Positions 7,398 to 14,567 of a stretch of DNA of 64,000 nt are shown piece by piece. A program made the position numbers and the translations under genes. Position 1 is the stretch's first letter. The number at the start of each line of letters is the position of its first letter. Under the pieces are notes generated by a model. The model made no database searches, was not told the DNA's origin, and worked only from the letters and a program-made list of their open reading frames with translations. Source of the DNA: a virus; IMG/VR virus record IMGVR_UViG_3300040959_000745, positions 21,551 through 85,550 of that record; one strand, given 5' to 3'.

Positions 7398-7528
7398 AAC
7401 AAGGAGGTGAGTACGCTTTAGTTGAGAGGTAGAGTGGATTAATTGCCGAAAAAGGGTTTGTAGTAGGTAGACGTTCCTCATTGCACTCAACAAGAAACCC
7501 TGAAACACCCAAAGCCTCCTTGTTTTTT
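7398..7528 (+). ncRNA. Structured RNA candidate closed by a 10-bp stem and U-run
   Basis: AACAAGGAGG (7398-7407) pairs perfectly with CCTCCTTGTT (7515-7524), and T residues follow. Inside, GTTGAG (7421-7426) can pair with CTCAAC (7486-7491), and GGGTTT (7454-7459) with AAACCC (7495-7500). These two inner helices interleave, so both together would form a pseudoknot. No convincing protein is encoded here. The element sits between thyX and an ART-like gene. It is either an elaborate terminator or a small regulatory RNA. It does not fold as a tRNA. Confidence 0.45.
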
Positions 7529-7536
7529 GTTTACTA

Positions 7537-7544
7537 TATTTATA
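7537..7544 (+). promoter_or_regulatory. TATTTATA motif, candidate phage late promoter
   Basis: TATTTATA ends 14 bp before the ATG of the ART-like gene at 7559. The same octamer precedes many leader-tagged or structural genes in this window at 10-18 bp. Confidence 0.4.
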
Positions 7545-7558
7545 TATAAAGTAAAGAT

Positions 7559-8101
7559 ATGAAAGATTCGAGAAAGCTTTTAGCAACCATTGCAAAGGGA
7601 TATTTGAGTGAAGAATTAAATCATAATATAGATGGGATAATAGCATATCATAGAAGCCCCAAAAAATTTTATGATTTTAAATTGTCAAATGTTAGTTCTG
7701 ACAGTAATAGACAGAGATATGGGTGGGGGTTATATTTTTCAAACAGTATTCCAAATACGCAATATGGTGATTATTTATATCAAGTAAGTCTTTTTAAAAA
7801 TAAGAAACAGTATGTTTTAATTGATTTAAAACAACCAGTTGAAGGACTTATAGTTAATAGGATTGTAGAAGCACTTAATCATTATAACAAAAAATCTGAT
7901 GAAGTTGTTGAGTTTGCTTATAATGGATTTTTGTTTTATAAAACGTTATCAAGAATTTTAGGTGGTGATAAAAACGCATCTTTGTTTTTATCTAAAAATG
8001 GTATAGATGGGTTACTAAATAAAATAACTAAAAATTGGCACGATTATATATTATTCAATGACGATAATATAATAATTGATGAGATTAAATATGACCCATA
8101 A
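7559..8101 (+). CDS. ART-like protein with cleavable N-terminal leader
   Basis: 180 residues. Residues 1-18 (MKDSRKLLATIAKGYLSE) form an amphipathic leader ending in LSE, the (L/I)xE site cut by T4-type prohead proteases. The body has an ART-like start, IIAYHRSPKKFYDFKL, followed by YGWGLYFSNS and YGDYLYQV. This matches the Y-H-x-S/T ... G-x-Y-F-S layout of ART and ART-PolyVal domains. The first 40 bp are nearly identical to the start of the gene at 8230, so the leader is a shared DNA module. I infer a capsid-packaged enzyme that modifies host targets. Activity is unproven. Confidence 0.55.
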   Translation: MKDSRKLLATIAKGYLSEELNHNIDGIIAYHRSPKKFYDFKLSNVSSDSNRQRYGWGLYFSNSIPNTQYGDYLYQVSLFKNKKQYVLIDLKQPVEGLIVNRIVEALNHYNKKSDEVVEFAYNGFLFYKTLSRILGGDKNASLFLSKNGIDGLLNKITKNWHDYILFNDDNIIIDEIKYDP

Positions 8102-8103
8102 AA

Positions 8104-8168
8104 ATAAAACAAAAAGAATGTTACGATGAAAATTAATACGAAGATGAAACGTAGCATTGCATATAACT
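8104..8168 (+). repeat. 65-bp flank shared with the region after the 14568 ART gene
   Basis: 8104-8168 aligns without gaps to 15293-15357. Both begin AAAACAAAAAGA or nearly so, and both end in CGTAGCATTGCATATAACT. Both copies follow an ART-like gene, which suggests that gene and 3' flank moved or duplicated as a unit. Confidence 0.7.
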
Positions 8169-8182
8169 GTTTGTTAATCCAA
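8160..8182 (+). repeat. Recurring intergenic module (CATATAACTGTTTGTTAATC)
   Basis: First of at least seven copies of a short 5'-flank module with core ATAACTATTTGTTAATCCAAG. Other copies are at 11219, 11573, 11937, 12611, 13429 and 23812. A second, shorter copy (CAACTATTTATTAATAAAG) follows at 8204-8222. Confidence 0.6.
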
Positions 8183-8229
8183 TATGCTTCTGGCTATGTT
8201 TTGCAACTATTTATTAATAAAGTAAAGGT

Positions 8230-8724
8230 ATGAAAGATTCGAGAAAGCTTTTAGTAACCATTGCAAGAGGGTATTTAAATGAAAATATTGAAGATTATTC
8301 AAAATGGAAACGTAAAAATGTAACTTTGCGTGGAATGAAAGAATTAGGTAAAGCAAATGAAGTATATGGTTCTTTTGGAAAAGGATTATATACAGTACCT
8401 TTAAGTAATAAAGCAATGGCAAAACAATATGGTAAAATATATTTTGTTGTAAATGGGATACCAAGAAAACCAAAAATTGTTGATTCATTAAATAATGCTG
8501 AATTGTTAAGACAAAAATTAATTAATGATTTTTGTAAAAAACATAACGAAGATTATAGTCCTCGTTTTTTTGAATCAAATACAACTATGGAAGATGAAAT
8601 GTTAAAGTTGGGTTATGATGGTCTTATAATAAAAGGTAGAGAGATGGTTAACTACACCCCAAAGGATATTAAATATTTTAAAAATGAAAATGATTTACAA
8701 CGTTACTATGAAGCACTTTCATAG
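8230..8724 (+). CDS. Divergent ART-like protein with the same leader
   Basis: 164 residues with leader MKDSRKLLVTIARGYLNE ending in an LNE cleavage motif. The body has GSFGKGLYTVPLSNKAMAKQ and, near the end, YDGLIIKGREMVNYTP, similar to the G-x-Y and final acidic blocks of ART-PolyVal proteins. The usual YHGT block is absent, with LRGMKELG in its place, so it may use an Arg-type first motif or be inactive. It is probably a packaged effector like its neighbour at 7559. Confidence 0.45.
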   Translation: MKDSRKLLVTIARGYLNENIEDYSKWKRKNVTLRGMKELGKANEVYGSFGKGLYTVPLSNKAMAKQYGKIYFVVNGIPRKPKIVDSLNNAELLRQKLINDFCKKHNEDYSPRFFESNTTMEDEMLKLGYDGLIIKGREMVNYTPKDIKYFKNENDLQRYYEALS

Positions 8725-8802
8725 TATTGGTGCTAAATTATTACTTAACCCAATCTCTAAAAGCATCTATTTCGATGCCTTTAAAAATTAAATAAAAAAG
8801 TT

Positions 8803-9390
8803 ATGAAAATAGTAGAAAACACAGTTACAGCCATTATGGTTATTTTTGTTTTGGTATTTCTTTATTTCTTTATGTCTGCCCAAAAAAGTGTGGGAGAAGA
8901 ACCTAAAACAGAACAAGTCTCTCACGATGTCATTCTAAATTCTGTGCGAGAAGTAATCTCCCTAACAGTAATAGAAGCAAACTTTACAGAGATATATACT
9001 AAAGAAGACTATTGGAAGTTAGATCTATCTCCTTTCAGAAAGAAGATGGTAGTTAAAGTAAAAGCTAATGTAGGTATAGGGTATGATCTAAATGAGTTAT
9101 ATATAGATGTAGATAGAGAATCTAAAACTATATTAGTATTAAGAATGCCTTCTCCCAAACTTTTGTATATAGATGATACATTGGAGTATTTTGATATATC
9201 TGAAGGATATTTTAATTGGTTTGACCCAGGAGATTACACAGAGATAGACAGAGAGACAAGAGATAAGATAGAGTCTATGGTAACTAATAGTAGTCTTTTT
9301 ACTGATGCAGACATAAAATTATTTGAAAATTTAAAAATAATTCGTAACTTAGCATCCGAGATGGGATGGACAGTAGTTATAAAGGATTGA
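8803..9390 (+). CDS. DUF4230-like membrane-anchored protein
   Basis: 195 residues. One N-terminal transmembrane segment (about residues 9-25, TAIMVIFVLVFLYFFM) is followed by an extracytoplasmic domain. The order of blocks matches the DUF4230 family of Bacteroidota and Firmicutes: VREVISLTVIEANFTEIYT, then MVVKVKANVGIGYDLNEL, then LVLRMPSPKLL. The biochemical role of the family is not known. Here it would sit in the inner membrane facing the periplasm. It is flanked by packaged-effector candidates but carries no (L/I)xE leader of its own. Confidence 0.65.
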   Translation: MKIVENTVTAIMVIFVLVFLYFFMSAQKSVGEEPKTEQVSHDVILNSVREVISLTVIEANFTEIYTKEDYWKLDLSPFRKKMVVKVKANVGIGYDLNELYIDVDRESKTILVLRMPSPKLLYIDDTLEYFDISEGYFNWFDPGDYTEIDRETRDKIESMVTNSSLFTDADIKLFENLKIIRNLASEMGWTVVIKD

Positions 9391-9402
9391 TACTCTCGTT
9401 TA

Positions 9403-9410
9403 TATTTATA
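9403..9410 (+). promoter_or_regulatory. TATTTATA motif, candidate phage late promoter
   Basis: The octamer ends 10 bp before the ATG of the GNAT gene at 9421 and follows the stop of the DUF4230 gene directly. Confidence 0.4.
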
Positions 9411-9420
9411 GTAAAAGCTA

Positions 9421-9915
9421 ATGAAACTTACAAAACTTTTAGAGACAGTTAGGGAAGATTTCGTAAATGAAGATATTAACCGTGATAAGTCAAGGAAAGT
9501 GTTGTTTGTTGATGGACACGGGAAACAAATTGTTTACGATGATGGTGCTTTTAGGATTGCTGTTGATGATAAAGATGATGCACTATATGTAACTTTATGG
9601 CATAAAGAAGATGTGAAAGGTAAAGAGTATTGGGTTAAACGTGGGTACATAGATGCTTGGAAGAGTAAAATGAACTTTAAAGATAGAAGTGGTACTTATT
9701 TATCTATTCGTTCAATAGAAATTGAGAATAAATATAGAAATAAGGGGTACGGCACAAAGTTATACAAAGCTCTATTTGATTTTTCAGCAAATGATGTTAA
9801 AGGTGTTTATTCTTACTTACCAAATAGGGTTAATAAAAAACAAGTGCCTAAAATATATAATAAATTAGGTGCTATTACTGATGGTGATTACCAATTTATT
9901 GAGTTTAGTAATTAG
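9421..9915 (+). CDS. GNAT-family acetyltransferase with N-terminal leader
   Basis: 164 residues. The leader MKLTKLLETVREDFVNE contains LLE, a prohead-protease type site. The GNAT core is visible as LSIRSIEIENKYRNKGYG (motif A, acetyl-CoA pyrophosphate loop R-N-K-G-Y-G) followed by TKLYKALFDFS. GNAT enzymes transfer acetyl groups to amines of proteins, tRNA or small molecules. With the leader and a TATTTATA motif upstream, I infer a late-expressed, capsid-delivered protein. Substrate unknown. Confidence 0.6.
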   Translation: MKLTKLLETVREDFVNEDINRDKSRKVLFVDGHGKQIVYDDGAFRIAVDDKDDALYVTLWHKEDVKGKEYWVKRGYIDAWKSKMNFKDRSGTYLSIRSIEIENKYRNKGYGTKLYKALFDFSANDVKGVYSYLPNRVNKKQVPKIYNKLGAITDGDYQFIEFSN

Positions 9916-9963
9916 TGATAAAACAAAAGTATTTAAAATATTAATTAATTAAAAGTTACAAAA

Positions 9964-10227
9964 ATGAATTACAAAGGTTTTGATGTACAGATTGAGATTA
10001 AGCAGTACAAAAATGGGGGAGATGCTATCTATCTAATAGATAAGCAGGACCATTCACCAGTAGCAGTAGCAACAAGTTGGATTGAAGGTTTAGAACCTGA
10101 TGAGTTAGCCATTAAAGATTATAGTGAGAATGAAGGTATATATAGATGGTTAGTAGACAATAATATTGTTACTCCATCCGTTAGAATGCTTTATGGATTT
10201 CCTATTTGTAAATTAGTTAACAATTAA
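9964..10227 (+). CDS. Hypothetical protein
   Basis: 87 residues with an A-rich start context (AGTTACAAAAATG). Begins MNYKGFDVQIEIKQYKNGGD, suggesting a small beta-rich fold. The C terminus has two aromatic-rich turns (MLYGFPICKLVNN). No family recognised. It opens a run of small genes to 14.5 kb whose spacers share recurring sequences. Confidence 0.55.
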   Translation: MNYKGFDVQIEIKQYKNGGDAIYLIDKQDHSPVAVATSWIEGLEPDELAIKDYSENEGIYRWLVDNNIVTPSVRMLYGFPICKLVNN

Positions 10228-10239
10228 ATAAAAAAAGTT

Positions 10240-10605
10240 ATGGAAAAGCAAATTAAAAACTTAATCGAATTAGCAGAGCAGTATTACCAATATGCCATAG
10301 AAGAAGATTTCCCAAGTGGACACACCTGGTTACAGACAGACTATGGGGAGGTTGGGGTATACTTATCCACTTACAGTAGAAGAGATTACTCAGTGAAATT
10401 CGATGGCGAAGTGGAGGTTGCAGGATATGCAAATAGAATAGCAATGGGATTTACTGCCACTTCAGAAACTTTAGAGAAATTATATAATAACTTTTCAAAA
10501 TATCTTAAAACTGAAAAAGATAAGATTCAAGAACAAGTAGCAGTCCAAAGAGCTGAGAAGATAAAAAATTTGGAAGAAGAACTATCAAGATTAAAAAACT
10601 TATGA
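10240..10605 (+). CDS. Hypothetical protein with C-terminal coiled coil
   Basis: 121 residues. The N-terminal half is mixed alpha/beta with TWLQTDYGEVGVYLSTYSRR. The last 35 residues (KIQEQVAVQRAEKIKNLEEE onward) form a heptad-like coiled coil. It overlaps the next gene by ATGA, so the two products are probably made together. No family recognised. Confidence 0.6.
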   Translation: MEKQIKNLIELAEQYYQYAIEEDFPSGHTWLQTDYGEVGVYLSTYSRRDYSVKFDGEVEVAGYANRIAMGFTATSETLEKLYNNFSKYLKTEKDKIQEQVAVQRAEKIKNLEEELSRLKNL

Positions 10606-11024
10606 ATAGGTTCACTTTCTTAAAAGTCTATAACTCTCCATTTAAGCCATTCCTACCTAAGTTATATATAGGTAGGATGACTATTGGAGTACCTTACTTT
10701 TATTCTCGTAAAAAAGTAGGGTTTGACCTTGTAGGCTTAGGTTATAAGACAAAGTGGTCAGATACTGACTATAGGTTCGAGTATAATCCTATATGGTCAT
10801 TTACATTTTATAAGTGGCAGATTGCTTTAATCTTTGCACCTATTGAATGTAACTATTATTGGCAGGCTTGGTTGTACTACTTTTACAATACTAAAGGTAC
10901 GAAGGAAGAAAGGATAAGAGAATGTAAGAAGGAGTATCCACTTAAAATTACAGTAAGTGGTGTAAAGGATGGGAGGAGGTATGAGTATAGTTACGATGCG
11001 TATGATAAAGTTTTAAAATCGTAA
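10602..11024 (+). CDS. Hypothetical protein of the KTKWSD family
   Basis: 140 residues, aromatic-rich, with the block LGYKTKWSDTDYRFEYNP. The same KTKWSD-D-R block occurs in the protein encoded at 13834-14478. Both are second genes of ATGA-coupled pairs, so the pair architecture looks conserved. Many Trp and Tyr residues suggest a beta-rich or membrane-associated protein, but no clear transmembrane helix is seen. Function unknown. Confidence 0.6.
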   Translation: MNRFTFLKVYNSPFKPFLPKLYIGRMTIGVPYFYSRKKVGFDLVGLGYKTKWSDTDYRFEYNPIWSFTFYKWQIALIFAPIECNYYWQAWLYYFYNTKGTKEERIRECKKEYPLKITVSGVKDGRRYEYSYDAYDKVLKS

Positions 11025-11029
11025 AAATT

Positions 11030-11206
11030 ATGGAAAACGAAGAAGTAAAAAACAACGAAAAATATTCAATACCAATCTATGAGAATGGTGTGAAAACTGA
11101 ATGGACTATTGATGGTGTAATAGGTGATGAAAAATATTTTGAGTTGTTGAAATATGGAAATGGTAAAGATTTACCTGATATGGTTAATGTTGGCGTAAAG
11201 AAATAA
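11030..11206 (+). CDS. Small hypothetical acidic protein
   Basis: 58 residues starting MENEEVKNNEKYSIPIYENG. The ATG is preceded by GTAAAAATT, the usual A-rich context here, and lies 5 bp after the preceding stop. No motif recognised. Confidence 0.55.
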   Translation: MENEEVKNNEKYSIPIYENGVKTEWTIDGVIGDEKYFELLKYGNGKDLPDMVNVGVKK

Positions 11207-11218
11207 TTTTTATATTTT

Positions 11219-11247
11219 ATAACTTTTTGTTAATTCAAGTTTTTAAA
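11219..11247 (+). repeat. Recurring intergenic module copy
   Basis: TATAACTTTTTGTTAATTCA and following bases, a copy of the module described at 8160, directly upstream of the gene at 11257. Confidence 0.55.
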
Positions 11248-11256
11248 CATAAAATT

Positions 11257-11577
11257 ATGGAAAGAAATATAAGCGAAACACCCGAAAAATGGGTAATATT
11301 AAAACTACCAAATAATTACTATAAAGTTTTTGGAACTTGGGCTGGTGGTTATTTATATGGTGACAGATATAGATTAAATTCTGGAATTAGTAAAGTAGAA
11401 CAAGACGAAAACTTTTATTATTTTATTGGATTTAGTGGAAGTTGCTATAAGTGTCACAAAAAAGGATATGGAACAGCGACATCTTACGGGTTAGGTGTTT
11501 TAAATAAAATAATAGAACAAGGAAACGGACAGATTGAGTTAATGGAAGATGCTGACGATTGGATAAATGTGGTATAA
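11257..11577 (+). CDS. Hypothetical protein
   Basis: 106 residues. I chose the ATG at 11257 (AAAATTATGG context) over a TTG 30 bp upstream, because the upstream stretch is the recurring intergenic module. The protein has FIGFSGSCYKCHKKGYGTAT, a Cys-x2-Cys pair that could bind metal, and an acidic C terminus (LMEDADDWINVV). Function unknown. Confidence 0.6.
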   Translation: MERNISETPEKWVILKLPNNYYKVFGTWAGGYLYGDRYRLNSGISKVEQDENFYYFIGFSGSCYKCHKKGYGTATSYGLGVLNKIIEQGNGQIELMEDADDWINVV

Positions 11578-11603
11578 CTATTTATTAATTAAAGTTTTAA
11601 ACC
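11573..11603 (+). repeat. Recurring intergenic module copy
   Basis: TATAACTATTTATTAATTAA then AGTTTTAAACC. The module begins inside the preceding stop codon, as if the gene end and the module were joined precisely. The following ATCGAAATCGATGCC resembles the sequence after the copy at 11937. Confidence 0.6.
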
Positions 11604-11654
11604 TATCGAAATCGATGCCTTTAATAAATTACTAACAATTAAATTTTTAAAATT

Positions 11655-11912
11655 ATGAAAATGTATTATTACAATCCAAACAATTATAGTGCTGAATTTT
11701 TCGTTATGGCTGAAAACAAAACAAAAGCACATGAATACTTATTAAAACATTTAGAAAATAAGATTGTATCTGAAAGTTGCTATGCTGAGATGTATCAAGA
11801 AGATTTAGAAATATGGAAAAAAGTAAATCCCTTGGATATTAAAACATTTCCAGGTAAATATACTTTGGATGAACATGAAATTGGTTCAGTTATCGAATCT
11901 GAAATTGCTTAG
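11655..11912 (+). CDS. Hypothetical protein
   Basis: 85 residues beginning MKMYYYNPNNYSAEFFVMAE, with a helical acidic remainder. It starts after an A/T-rich leader that follows an intergenic module copy. The opening resembles small phage proteins of the form Y-x-N-x5-F-V-A-E-N-K-T-x-A, which may be a small ferredoxin-like fold. No function known. Confidence 0.5.
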   Translation: MKMYYYNPNNYSAEFFVMAENKTKAHEYLLKHLENKIVSESCYAEMYQEDLEIWKKVNPLDIKTFPGKYTLDEHEIGSVIESEIA

Positions 11913-11936
11913 TGGTTGCACTTTCGTAGCATTGTG

Positions 11937-11967
11937 TATAACTATTTGTTAATCCAAGGTTTTAAAC
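11937..11967 (+). repeat. Recurring intergenic module copy
   Basis: TATAACTATTTGTTAATCCA then AGGTTTTAAACC, preceded by CGTAGCATTG as at 8150 and 15340. This is the best consensus copy of the module. Confidence 0.65.
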
Positions 11968-12007
11968 CCATCGAAATTAAGGGGTTTGTAAATTAAAAAC
12001 AGATAAA

Positions 12008-12313
12008 ATGGAATTAAAAAGAGTTATTGAAACATTAGAAAAACATCAAGAGTGGAGGCGTGACCAAAACGTACCACCAAAAGTAGAAATGCAAAGCCCT
12101 ATTGAAATAGGAGCAGCTATTGATTATGCAATAAGCGAGTTAAAAAAATTGCGTTTATCTGATGTTGTAAAATCGTTGCCTAAAGACACAGACGGATGCA
12201 ATATAAACAGTGTTAGCAACTATTTTCACTGCCAAAGAGAAGAAGAGATGGAAAGTAAATGTCAAACACAATGTGAACACTGTAAAGAATATTACAAACC
12301 ATTAGAGCAATAA
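12008..12313 (+). CDS. Hypothetical protein with C-terminal cysteine cluster
   Basis: 101 residues. The first half carries LEKHQEWRRDQNVPP and SPIEIGAAIDYAISELKK, a pattern seen in small phage proteins of unknown role. The C-terminal third has five Cys and two His (SKCQTQCEHCKEYY), a possible zinc site. The ATG follows a module copy and an A-rich tract. Confidence 0.6.
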   Translation: MELKRVIETLEKHQEWRRDQNVPPKVEMQSPIEIGAAIDYAISELKKLRLSDVVKSLPKDTDGCNINSVSNYFHCQREEEMESKCQTQCEHCKEYYKPLEQ

Positions 12314-12322
12314 TATTACTGC

Positions 12323-12376
12323 CAACGTTTTGGCTATGTGCCGTATGACGATAGGAATATGGACATATAGCCGTTG
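12323..12376. repeat. Imperfect palindrome (attC-like hairpin) between small genes
   Basis: CAACG (12323-12327) with CGTTG (12372-12376), and GGCTATGT (12332-12339) with ACATATAGCC (12363-12372), make a long hairpin with internal asymmetries. The shape and CAACG/CGTTG ends recall attC sites of gene cassettes, but no integrase is in the window. It could also be a terminator without a T-run. Confidence 0.4.
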
Positions 12377-12416
12377 TTGTGCATAGTAGCGGATTAATTA
12401 ACTAAAGTTTGAATAA

Positions 12417-12602
12417 ATGAAATTACAATTCTTAACAATCGAAATTGATGGAAAATGCTTTGACTTACCAAAGGATATGCAGATTCCGCAGAAAGGTAGC
12501 ACTGTATTTATTGAGGGTAAAACAGGGATAGTTGAAAACATTCACTACCATATAGTAGACGGAAAAGTACACATGATAAGCATTTTTGCTACGAAAGGGT
12601 AG
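12417..12602 (+). CDS. Small hypothetical protein
   Basis: 61 residues, predicted beta-rich (FLTIEIDGKCFDLPKDMQIP, STVFIEGKTGIVENIHYHIV). It looks like a compact beta-barrel of SH3-like size. It sits between two repeat modules, like its neighbours. Function unknown. Confidence 0.55.
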   Translation: MKLQFLTIEIDGKCFDLPKDMQIPQKGSTVFIEGKTGIVENIHYHIVDGKVHMISIFATKG

Positions 12603-12610
12603 CTATTATG

Positions 12611-12638
12611 CACAACTATTTGTTAATCCAAGTTATTA
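12611..12638 (+). repeat. Recurring intergenic module copy
   Basis: CACAACTATTTGTTAATCCA then AGTTATTAAG, 20 bp upstream of the small gene at 12658. Confidence 0.55.
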
Positions 12639-12657
12639 AGATAAAAAACAATAAAAG

Positions 12658-12819
12658 ATGAAAAAGTACAGAATTACAATTAGAACCAGTTTTGGGTCAT
12701 TTGAGATTGATGACATTGAAGCACAAGATGAGGATGAGGCATTTGATAAGGCTTGTGAAGAGGCTAAAAAAGAAATTGATTGTGCAAAACTGGATGAAGT
12801 TTATGAGTACGATTCTTAA
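12658..12819 (+). CDS. Small hypothetical acidic protein
   Basis: 53 residues, MKKYRITIRTSFGSFEIDDI and onward. The alternating beta strand followed by an acidic helix (EDEAFDKACEEAKKE) resembles tiny phage proteins with a single beta-beta-alpha fold. The ATG follows an intergenic module by about 20 bp. Function unknown. Confidence 0.55.
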   Translation: MKKYRITIRTSFGSFEIDDIEAQDEDEAFDKACEEAKKEIDCAKLDEVYEYDS

Positions 12820-12871
12820 TGGTGCATAACGGTACAGTATAACAGTAGTGCGGATAATTAAAAACAATAAT

Positions 12872-13078
12872 ATGGATAAGTACACGAAAAAAGCGGTGTT
12901 TAGTTACTTAAAGAAGTATGACCACATAGCAAACGAAGAGGACTTTATAGAAGTTACTGAATGGAAAAACGGTGAAGGATTTGATGTAGAGATAGTTGGA
13001 AAATTAAGTACAAGGTTTCAATTAACTTGGGGTGAATACACCGCTTTGAAGAAGTTGGTTAAAAAACTTGATGGTTAG
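12872..13078 (+). CDS. Small hypothetical protein
   Basis: 68 residues from the ATG at 12872 (AATAATATG context), preferred over a GTG 24 bp upstream that lies in spacer sequence. MDKYTKKAVFSYLKKYDHIA is a helix, followed by beta-rich GFDVEIVGKLSTRFQLTWGEY. No family recognised. Confidence 0.55.
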   Translation: MDKYTKKAVFSYLKKYDHIANEEDFIEVTEWKNGEGFDVEIVGKLSTRFQLTWGEYTALKKLVKKLDG

Positions 13079-13089
13079 CATTACTGTTA

Positions 13090-13145
13090 TACATTGTTGT
13101 AGTGTCGTTTTAATGCACTACAACGGCTACAGGTATGGCAATGTA
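13090..13145. repeat. Palindrome between small genes (attC-like hairpin)
   Basis: GTTGTAGTG (13096-13104) and CACTACAAC (13116-13124) are perfect 9-bp arms around an 11-nt loop. TACATT (13090-13095) and AATGTA (13140-13145) extend the stem after a 15-nt asymmetric bulge on the right. There is no T-run, so a simple terminator is unlikely. The asymmetry resembles attC sites. Confidence 0.45.
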
Positions 13146-13176
13146 ATTTTACGGATTTGAAACACGGAAATTAATT

Positions 13177-13413
13177 ATGGACAAGATAGATAGATTAAAG
13201 CAATTACTTCTGACACACAGAACAGAAGATATAAGCAAATTAACATTTGAAGAAAGGATTGATTTTGACGATGCGTTTGCACAAGAGATAGTAAAATTAT
13301 TTGCTATACCTGATGTTATAGAGCCGAAGGGAAAGTTAAAATGCGAATGTAAAGATGAGTGGATGGAAGATGTTATTTATGTTCAGTGTAGTAAGTGTGG
13401 TGAAAAGTACTAA
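13177..13413 (+). CDS. Hypothetical protein with C-terminal zinc ribbon
   Basis: 78 residues. The helical N-terminal half begins MDKIDRLKQLLLTHRTEDIS. The C-terminal half has CECKDEWMEDVIYVQCSKCG, four cysteines spaced as a small zinc ribbon. Such ribbons often mediate nucleic-acid or protein contact. No specific family recognised. Confidence 0.55.
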   Translation: MDKIDRLKQLLLTHRTEDISKLTFEERIDFDDAFAQEIVKLFAIPDVIEPKGKLKCECKDEWMEDVIYVQCSKCGEKY

Positions 13414-13428
13414 CGCATTTTAATTCTC

Positions 13429-13456
13429 TATAACTATTTGTTAATCCAAGTTATAA
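13429..13456 (+). repeat. Recurring intergenic module copy
   Basis: TATAACTATTTGTTAATCCA then AGTTATAA, 13 bp upstream of the TTG start at 13469. Confidence 0.6.
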
Positions 13457-13468
13457 AAATAAGGAACA

Positions 13469-13837
13469 TTGGCAAATAAAAATAAAGACCTTAAATTAGT
13501 AAAAGTTGGTACTGTTCGAAAACATATGGATGCGCATTTTAGAGATGAAATCAGCTACTCTGAAGCAGTTAATAGAATAAATAAAGAAGCAAATAAAAAT
13601 ATGAGAAATATGAAAGCAAAATTAACATTTATACTGCCAGAAGATAGGTACGAATATGACATGGCAGTCAATGGAAGCAATTGGCATCACGTTGCTTGGG
13701 AGATGTACCAATACTTGAGAGGCAAAACTAAATATGCACCAGATGATGCTCATGAGGAGTACACTCAAGCAATGTCTGATTGTAAGGATAAGTTGTTTGA
13801 AATTATGCGAGAAAACGGAGTAGATTTTGACTTATGA
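13469..13837 (+). CDS. Hypothetical protein, TTG start
   Basis: 122 residues. The frame is open from TTG at 13469, which fits the spacing from the intergenic module and gives the plausible start MANKNKDLKLVKVG. The next in-frame ATG, at 13526, would remove 19 residues. Mostly helical, charged, with NGSNWHHVAWEMYQYLRGKT. It shares an ATGA overlap with the next gene, the same paired layout as 10240/10602. Confidence 0.55.
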   Translation: MANKNKDLKLVKVGTVRKHMDAHFRDEISYSEAVNRINKEANKNMRNMKAKLTFILPEDRYEYDMAVNGSNWHHVAWEMYQYLRGKTKYAPDDAHEEYTQAMSDCKDKLFEIMRENGVDFDL

Positions 13838-14478
13838 GAAAATCAAAGTTTGACATATCATCACAAAAACCTTTGAGTTTTAGAATCAAAGAGTTTTTTA
13901 GAAGCCTACTTTTTTGGAAAGGTAGACAGAAAGGTGTGATTCATACCCGTAATATTATATTGGATGATTTCCGATATAAGGATGATTTCCGATACATCTT
14001 TTTTCCAAAAGATTTTGCTGAGAAATATGGATATTTGGGTACTTCTGTTTGGAATGAGGATAGTGTTTATTTCAAAGCACTTTATCCACTTGTTCTTGCA
14101 TTAGATTATGAAGCAAAACCAAAATGGTGTCCAAGATGGTTTCTTCGTTTTCTTGATGTATTTGGTTCTGATAGGTCAGTCGTTAGAGTTAGGAATTTGA
14201 GATTGCACAATTTACAAACAAAACTAACCAAAGGAATTGCATTTGTAGATTGGAAAACAAAATGGAGTGATTACGATTTAAGAATCAGTATCCATGCACC
14301 TTCTCACTTACAAGATTTGGCTTCAGCCATTGAAGAAAAGTTTTATTCTAAAGGTAGACAGAAAGAGTTAGTAAAACAAATCAAACAGTTAGACCCAAAT
14401 GCCTCTATAATATGGGGGAGTATAAAACGGTTAGAAGAACAATTAGAGAAGTTAGAAAATAAGGTTGTAGACTTATAA
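13834..14478 (+). CDS. Hypothetical protein of the KTKWSD family
   Basis: 214 residues. It contains VDWKTKWSDYDLRISIHAP, the block shared with the protein at 10602-11024, then a C-terminal coiled coil (LIQ-type, IKRLEEQLEKLENKVVDL). It is coupled to the preceding gene by ATGA. A 29-bp tandem repeat covers its last codons. No enzymatic motif seen. Confidence 0.6.
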   Translation: MRKSKFDISSQKPLSFRIKEFFRSLLFWKGRQKGVIHTRNIILDDFRYKDDFRYIFFPKDFAEKYGYLGTSVWNEDSVYFKALYPLVLALDYEAKPKWCPRWFLRFLDVFGSDRSVVRVRNLRLHNLQTKLTKGIAFVDWKTKWSDYDLRISIHAPSHLQDLASAIEEKFYSKGRQKELVKQIKQLDPNASIIWGSIKRLEEQLEKLENKVVDL

Positions 14479-14518
14479 TACCTATAAATAAGGTTGTAGA
14501 CTTATAATACCTATAATT
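14461..14518 (+). repeat. 29-bp tandem direct repeat across the stop codon
   Basis: 14461-14489 and 14490-14518 are almost identical (AAGGTTGTAGACTTATAATA and onward). The first copy encodes the last residues and stop of the preceding gene; the second is non-coding. It looks like a recent slip duplication. Confidence 0.85.
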
Positions 14519-14545
14519 GTGAATAACTACGATAAGTTTATTGTA

Positions 14546-14553
14546 TATTTATA
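14546..14553 (+). promoter_or_regulatory. TATTTATA motif, candidate phage late promoter
   Basis: The octamer lies 14 bp upstream of the ATG of the ART gene at 14568, in the context GTATATTTATATATAAA. The spacing matches the site before the 7559 ART gene. Confidence 0.45.
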
Positions 14554-14567
14554 TATAAACAGAATTA

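Noticed and set aside
7398-7528. tRNA gene, because of a D-arm-like GCTTTAGTTGAGAGGTAGAG stretch
   Set aside because: No T-arm GTTCRANTC in place, no anticodon arm of the right size and total length about 130 nt.
11227-11256. Longer start (TTG) for the gene at 11257
   Set aside because: The added codons lie in the recurring intergenic module; ATG at 11257 has the usual A-rich context.
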